Source: Leifsonia shinshuensis (lineage in GTDB: Bacteria > Actinomycetota > Actinomycetes > Actinomycetales > Microbacteriaceae). From it: a stretch of 64,000 bases of DNA. The position numbers and the translations under genes were made by a program. The notes beneath the pieces are model-generated. The model had not been told where the DNA came from. It saw only the letters and a program-made list of their open reading frames with translations, and did not search any database. This document shows positions 60,028 through 64,000 of this stretch, piece by piece (within the stretch, counting starts at the first letter, position 1; each line of letters starts with the position of its first letter). The DNA lies in assembly GCF_022606355.1 (NCBI RefSeq), contig NZ_JAHHZQ010000003.1:186001-250000 (forward strand). The letters run 5' to 3'.

Positions 60028-61538
60028 CGTTGCACCTCCCCGTCGAGCGGACGGTACTGGAAGCTCCGGAACACGACATCACCGTCGCCGGTTGCGAACA
60101 GTGCCGGCCGCAGGCTCTTCAGGTCGTTCAGGGTCGCCGAATGCGCGCCGGAGGTGTCGTACCGAACGCCGTGGCGCACCCACTGCCCTCCGTGCCGCCG
60201 GTGCCAGCCGGTCACGATGTGCCGATCGTTTCTGAGACGAGGCTCGATGACCGCATCCGGTTCGGCGGGCTCGCGCCAGTGCGTCCGGATACCGCCGGCG
60301 TAGCTCTGCATCGCCGAGCCGTCCCAGCCCATCCCGAAGAACATCCGGTCGTTGAAGTAGAGAAGCAGACCTCCGGAGGAACCGTCACGCACCTCCACCT
60401 CCACCTCGACCTCATAGGCGTCGTCCATCGCCCACGTCGTGATCGGCGAGGATTCGGACGGCGACGTTCCCGAGCCGCGCAGTGTCAGCCCATCGCCGAA
60501 GCGTGCGCGGGCCGACTCCTCCCTGCCGGGGTTGTCGAACACCCAGCGCTCGCCCCACGCCGGTGCGGTGAAGTCGTCAGAGGGTGCGGGCACCGCGACC
60601 GGACGGGAGGCGCCGGCAGGCTTCCGCAGCGGCGCGCCGACATCCGCGGCCGACGCGATCGGCCAGCCGTCCTCGGACCACGCGATCGGCTCGAGCAGCG
60701 CCTGCCGGCCGAGGGTGCGATAGCCGTTGGCATAGCCGTGCGACACCATCCACCACGACCCGTCTGGCGCGTCGAGGATGGTCGCGTGGCCGCGCGACCA
60801 CCAGGCCTCGTCCGCCGACCAGGTGCGAGCGATCGGGTTGCCCGGCGCGTTCTGCCACGGGCCGTGCACCGAGCGCGCCCGGGCGACGATGACCATGTGG
60901 CCGGTCGCCGGCCCTCCGGTGCCGCCGACCGCACTGACCAGGTAGAACCAGTCGCCCCGACGGAACAGCTTCGGCCCTTCCAGTGCGTACGCTTCCGTGA
61001 TCCACTCGTCGGGGTAGTGCCAGCCGTCGTACGCCTGCTCCAGCGGGGTGACGGCGTGGAGGCCGTCGGCGCTCAGCCGGCACCGGCGGATGCCGTTGAC
61101 GAACAGGTACCGCCGGCCGTCCTCCCCCACCACATGCCCCGGGTCGATCGCGCCGGAGACGCCTGTGAACACCGGCTCGCTCCAGGGTCCTTCCGGGCTG
61201 TCGGCGTGGATCACCCAGATCTGCGGCTCGGTGATGGCTTCCGACCATGCGCTCGGGACGAACGGGATGTAGAGGTAGAAGCGCCCCTCGTGCTCGGCGA
61301 AGTCCGGTGCGAACACCGTGCTGAGCGGCTCGTCGAGCGCGCAGGTCACGAACGTCCAGTTGACGAGGTCCGGCGAGCGCCAGATCGTCAGCCCGGGCGA
61401 CGCGTCGAACGACGAGTACGTCAGGTAGTAGTGGTCGCCGACCCGCAGGACGGCGGGATCGGGCCGGTCGCCGGGCAGCACCGGGTTGCGGAAGGTCCCG
61501 TTCCCCAGGTCGGGGACGGAACGGGGAGCGGAGGTCAT
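60024..61538 (-). CDS. Glycoside hydrolase family 43-like (arabinanase/xylosidase type)
   Basis: A 504-residue protein: an N-terminal five-bladed GH43 propeller with the catalytic base Asp in GDRPDPAVLRVGDHYYLTYS, the pKa Asp near SGAIDPGHVVGEDGRRYL and the acid Glu in ITEAYALEGPKLFRRGDWFY, then a C-terminal concanavalin-like domain (residues ~320-490). No signal peptide, so it acts on imported oligosaccharides or glycosides. Together with the GH106-like enzyme it would strip O-linked pentoses or rhamnose. It starts 6 bp after the permease stop. Confidence 0.83.
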   Translation of the reverse strand: MTSAPRSVPDLGNGTFRNPVLPGDRPDPAVLRVGDHYYLTYSSFDASPGLTIWRSPDLVNWTFVTCALDEPLSTVFAPDFAEHEGRFYLYIPFVPSAWSEAITEPQIWVIHADSPEGPWSEPVFTGVSGAIDPGHVVGEDGRRYLFVNGIRRCRLSADGLHAVTPLEQAYDGWHYPDEWITEAYALEGPKLFRRGDWFYLVSAVGGTGGPATGHMVIVARARSVHGPWQNAPGNPIARTWSADEAWWSRGHATILDAPDGSWWMVSHGYANGYRTLGRQALLEPIAWSEDGWPIASAADVGAPLRKPAGASRPVAVPAPSDDFTAPAWGERWVFDNPGREESARARFGDGLTLRGSGTSPSESSPITTWAMDDAYEVEVEVEVRDGSSGGLLLYFNDRMFFGMGWDGSAMQSYAGGIRTHWREPAEPDAVIEPRLRNDRHIVTGWHRRHGGQWVRHGVRYDTSGAHSATLNDLKSLRPALFATGDGDVVFRSFQYRPLDGEVQR

Positions 61539-61544
61539 GCCGTT

Positions 61545-62387
61545 TCAGCCCTTGAGCCCGCCGGCGTAGCCCTGGATGAACTTCTTCTGAGCGAAGGCGT
61601 AGAACGCGAGGATCGGGATCATCGAGACGATGACGACCGCGAAGATCAGGTTCCACTGCGACACCAGCGAGCCGACGTAGCTGTACATGACGACGGGGAG
61701 GGTCTGCCAGGCCGTGCCGTTGAGGAAGATCAGCGAGGTGAAGAAGTCGTTCCAGACGATCAGGCCGGCGAGGATCGCCACCGTGCCGGTGGCAGGCGAC
61801 ATCAGCGGGAACACGACCTTGCGGAACACCTGGTAGCGGTTCGCGCCGTCGATGATCGCGGCCTCCTCGTACTCGGGCGTCAGGTTGCGGAAGAAGTTCG
61901 CGTACAGGAACACCGACAGCGGCAGCAGCATCCCCGTGTAGATGAGGATCATGCCCCAGGGGTTGCCCACCAGGCCGACGTCGCGCGCGCCGATGTAGAG
62001 CGGCAGCGTGCCGAGCTGGGTCGGCAGGATGATCGCCACGAGGAACAGGTAGAACGACCGTCGGCTCCACTTGCTCGTCGAGCGGGCGATGCCGTAGGCG
62101 GCGACCGAGCCGAGGCCCACCAGCAGCAGGATGCTGCCCGTCGTGATGATCACACTCGACGCCAGGCCCGCCCAGATGTTGCCCGACGACGCGGAGGCCG
62201 GCGAGAGCAGCTGGATGAAGTTGTCGAAGGTGGGGCTCGTCGGCGGCGCGACCGCGGCGGAGCTCAGGATGTCGGGCAGCGTCTTGAACGACCCGACGAG
62301 CAGGATCCAGAACGGCAGCAGCATGATCGCCGTCGCGATGAGCACGATGACCTCGATCGCGAGGGTCTTCTTGGTGTAGCGGAACAT
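61545..62387 (-). CDS. ABC sugar transporter permease (MalG-like)
   Basis: A 280-residue inner-membrane permease with six helices, the family size. The EAA motif, contact point for the ATPase, is EEAAIIDGANRYQVFRKVVF. The start TKKTLAIEVIVLIATAIMLLPFW carries the first helix. It lies 3 bp from the second permease gene. It is probably imported-substrate specific with the binding protein at 63436; no ATPase gene lies in this operon section, so a shared MsiK-type ATPase is likely, as is common for actinobacterial sugar importers. Confidence 0.92.
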   Translation of the reverse strand: MFRYTKKTLAIEVIVLIATAIMLLPFWILLVGSFKTLPDILSSAAVAPPTSPTFDNFIQLLSPASASSGNIWAGLASSVIITTGSILLLVGLGSVAAYGIARSTSKWSRRSFYLFLVAIILPTQLGTLPLYIGARDVGLVGNPWGMILIYTGMLLPLSVFLYANFFRNLTPEYEEAAIIDGANRYQVFRKVVFPLMSPATGTVAILAGLIVWNDFFTSLIFLNGTAWQTLPVVMYSYVGSLVSQWNLIFAVVIVSMIPILAFYAFAQKKFIQGYAGGLKG

Positions 62388-62390
62388 GGC

Positions 62391-63365
62391 TCACGCCTCC
62401 TTGAGCGAGCGATCGCGCGTCGCGTACTGCTGCGCGAGGGAGAAGACCAGGATGAGCAGGCTCAGGATCAGCGCGAGCGCCGCACCGAAGCCGAACTGCT
62501 GATAGGTGAACGCCGTCTGGTACACCTCCAGCGCGAGCGTCTGGGTGGCGCCGGCCGGCCCTCCCCCGGTGAGGGCGACCACCTGGTCGAAGACCCGGAG
62601 GCCCTGGATGAGCGTCAACGTCGTCGCGATGGCGACCGACGGCTGGATCTGCGGGAGGACGACGTACCGGAACCGCTTGAACGTGCTGGCGCCGTCGAGT
62701 GCGGCCGCCTCCTCCATCTCGATCGGTACCGTCGCGAGGCCGGCCAGGTAGATGACCATGACGAAGCCGATGTTCTGCCAGACCATCACGATCAGCACGC
62801 ACCAGATGGCGAGCGCCGGGCTGGCGAGCCAGTTCTGCTTGGGGAGGCCGACGGCGGTCATCGCCTGGTTGAGCGGACCGTTGTAGTCGAAGATGAACTT
62901 CCAGATGTACGAGACCGCGATCGGGCTGACGACCACCGGCATGAAGATCAGGGTCCGCAGTACGTAGCGCGACTTGAGCGTGCGGTTGAGCGCAAGCGCG
63001 AAGAGCAGTCCGAAGATGTTGGTGAAGACCAGGAACCCGAACGCCAGGATCAGCGTGTTCCAGAGCGACCCGATCAGCTCCGGGGTCTGGAAGATCTTGA
63101 CGAAGTTCTGCAGACCGACGAAGTCGAACGCCCCGAGACCCGACCAGTTCGTGAAGGCGAAGAACCCGCCGGCGATCGTGGTGGCGTAGATCACGATCAG
63201 CATCAGCACCAGAGCGGGGAGCGCCCACCACCAGCTGCCGAGCTTCACCCGGTAGGGCTTGGTGCGGGGCGCGCGCCGGGGCGACGCCACCGGCGCCGTC
63301 GTGGCTCCACTCGTCGTGGTCTGGGTCTTCGTGCTCATCGTCCGCACCTCTGACTGCGTCGTCAT
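62391..63365 (-). CDS. ABC sugar transporter permease (MalF-like)
   Basis: A 324-residue permease with an N-terminal Ser/Thr/Pro-rich cytoplasmic tail (residues 1-42) and six or seven helices, beginning WWALPALVLMLIVIYAT. The EAA motif is EEAAALDGASTFKRFRYVVL. It pairs with the MalG-like protein. The ATG at 63365 has AAGGA eight bases upstream. It is separated by 70 bp and a hairpin from the binding-protein gene, the usual arrangement to make more binding protein than permease. Confidence 0.92.
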   Translation of the reverse strand: MTTQSEVRTMSTKTQTTTSGATTAPVASPRRAPRTKPYRVKLGSWWWALPALVLMLIVIYATTIAGGFFAFTNWSGLGAFDFVGLQNFVKIFQTPELIGSLWNTLILAFGFLVFTNIFGLLFALALNRTLKSRYVLRTLIFMPVVVSPIAVSYIWKFIFDYNGPLNQAMTAVGLPKQNWLASPALAIWCVLIVMVWQNIGFVMVIYLAGLATVPIEMEEAAALDGASTFKRFRYVVLPQIQPSVAIATTLTLIQGLRVFDQVVALTGGGPAGATQTLALEVYQTAFTYQQFGFGAALALILSLLILVFSLAQQYATRDRSLKEA

Positions 63366-63392
63366 CGATTCGTTCCTTTCCCAACCGGGTTC

Positions 63393-63424
63393 GGGCGGCC
63401 GGCCCTCTGCAGGGTCGGCCGCCC
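63393..63424 (-). terminator. Intercistronic hairpin after the binding-protein gene
   Basis: GGGCGGCCGGCCCT and AGGGTCGGCCGCCC form a 14-bp stem with one G-T pair and a CTGC loop, 12 bp after the binding-protein stop. It is likely a partial terminator or mRNA stabiliser that raises binding-protein level over the permeases. Confidence 0.65.
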
Positions 63425-63435
63425 GGGTCGCCGGA

Positions 63436-64000
63436 TCAACCCCAGTCGGTGTCCAGCTGCTGGAGCACCTGCTTGACGGTCATCTGACCGGTCAGGATGC
63501 CCTGCACGCCGTTGCCGAGGTCGGTGTAGACCTTGGCGTTCGGCCATTCGGTGGGTGCGTAGCCGCGGGTGTCGTTCTTCGCGATCTCGTCCTTGATGCC
63601 GGCGTACTGCGGCAGCAGAGAGGAGTCGTTGCTGACGTTCACGGGGATGGTGCCGACCTGCTTGGAGTACTCCTCCTGGCCCTTCTCCGACACGATGTAG
63701 CTCAGGAACTTGGTCGCGAGCTTCGGGCTCTTGGTCTTGGCGCTCGCGGTGACGCCCTGGTCGGCGCTCAGCGACAGGTAGGTCTTGGTGCCCTGGGGCG
63801 CGCCGACCGGGAGGGCGATGAGCTTCACGTGACCGCCCGCCGCCTGCATGATCTGCTGCGCGGCGGCGCTCGGAGCGAAGAAGCCGAGGATCTTGCCGGA
63901 GGACGCTCCGTTGGTCAGGGCGTCGAAGCCGGCGCTGGTGGCGCCGTCCTGGAAGCAGCCCGCGTCGTACAGCTTCTTGATGGACTCCAGCGCGGTGGTC
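63436..64000 (-). CDS. ABC transporter sugar-binding protein (5' end outside window)
   Basis: The C-terminal 187 residues of a CUT1-type extracellular binding protein. The frame is open to the right edge of the window; the ATG at 63849 is internal (GFFAPSAAAQQIMQAAGGH precedes and spans it). SLSADQGVTASAKTKSPKLA and KFLSYIVSEKGQEEYSKQVG are typical of the C-terminal lobe, and QVLQQLDTDWG ends the protein. As first visible gene of the C-glycoside operon it should define what is imported; that ligand could be a C-glycoside or a plant oligosaccharide. Confidence 0.9.
   Translation of the reverse strand, partial: TTALESIKKLYDAGCFQDGATSAGFDALTNGASSGKILGFFAPSAAAQQIMQAAGGHVKLIALPVGAPQGTKTYLSLSADQGVTASAKTKSPKLATKFLSYIVSEKGQEEYSKQVGTIPVNVSNDSSLLPQYAGIKDEIAKNDTRGYAPTEWPNAKVYTDLGNGVQGILTGQMTVKQVLQQLDTDWG

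Noticed and set aside
60030-63353. 1107-codon open frame on the plus strand
   Set aside because: Runs antisense through GH43 and two permeases with clear domains; its Arg/Glu/Asp/His-rich translation has no fold.

Overview
The DNA is very GC-rich, with GC-biased codon third positions. Features point to a high-GC Gram-positive actinobacterium, most likely Microbacteriaceae: an LAETG (class E sortase type) anchor, many start codons placed just after a -10 box (leaderless mRNAs), a catalase with its own Fur repressor, a PucR-type GABA regulator, and C-glycoside genes of the kind known from Microbacterium. The family is an inference from gene content.

Positions 1-16.1 kb hold small housekeeping and stress units: an MFS exporter (cut by the window edge) divergent from a TetR repressor with palindromic operators; a CPA1 Na+/H+ antiporter; a 1394-residue sortase-anchored repeat protein translationally coupled to a lipoprotein; an HPr-kinase-like ATPase fused to a PqqD-like domain; a DUF2200 protein; a leaderless Fur repressor with katA; a Vgb-like propeller with a PhzF protein; a ZIP transporter with a DtxR-type box. 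Positions 16.1-36.5 kb hold a frameshifted universal stress gene, gabT-gabD with a divergent PucR-type regulator, the COG2308/alpha-E/transglutaminase peptide-ligase trio, aldose 1-epimerase, a putrescine-oxidase-like enzyme, a FUSC exporter, and two ECF sigma units.

The outstanding region is 36.5-64 kb. An operon on the minus strand (42656 to 36494) encodes an extradiol dioxygenase, a cyclase-family hydrolase, a flavin monooxygenase, an FAH-family hydrolase, an SDR and an alpha/beta hydrolase: an aromatic-ring pathway. Divergent from it is a ROK regulator, followed by a single protein that fuses the beta and alpha subunits of a C-glycoside deglycosidase. Facing it is a minus-strand operon of more than 18 kb. 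It encodes a sugar ABC importer, GH43 and GH106-like hydrolases, a GMC-type C-glycoside 3-oxidase (CarA-like), two separate alpha subunits, two separate beta subunits, two NTF2/SnoaL-fold proteins, two Gfo/Idh/MocA dehydrogenases, sugar isomerases, an FMN hydroxyacid dehydrogenase and a ThuA-like protein. I read this as a C-glycoside island: import, trimming of O-linked sugars, oxidation of the C-linked sugar at C3, cleavage of the sugar-to-ring C-C bond, recycling of the keto sugar, and degradation of the aglycone.

Intergenic DNA carries unusual repeats: a 13-copy array of two alternating palindromes at 26668-27014 with single or few copies at 36464 and 44173, a sister palindrome pair at 21434-21565, a 38-bp minisatellite at 32612-32835 and a 10-bp array at 25581-25630. 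No tRNA, rRNA, CRISPR array, IS element or prophage gene was recognised.
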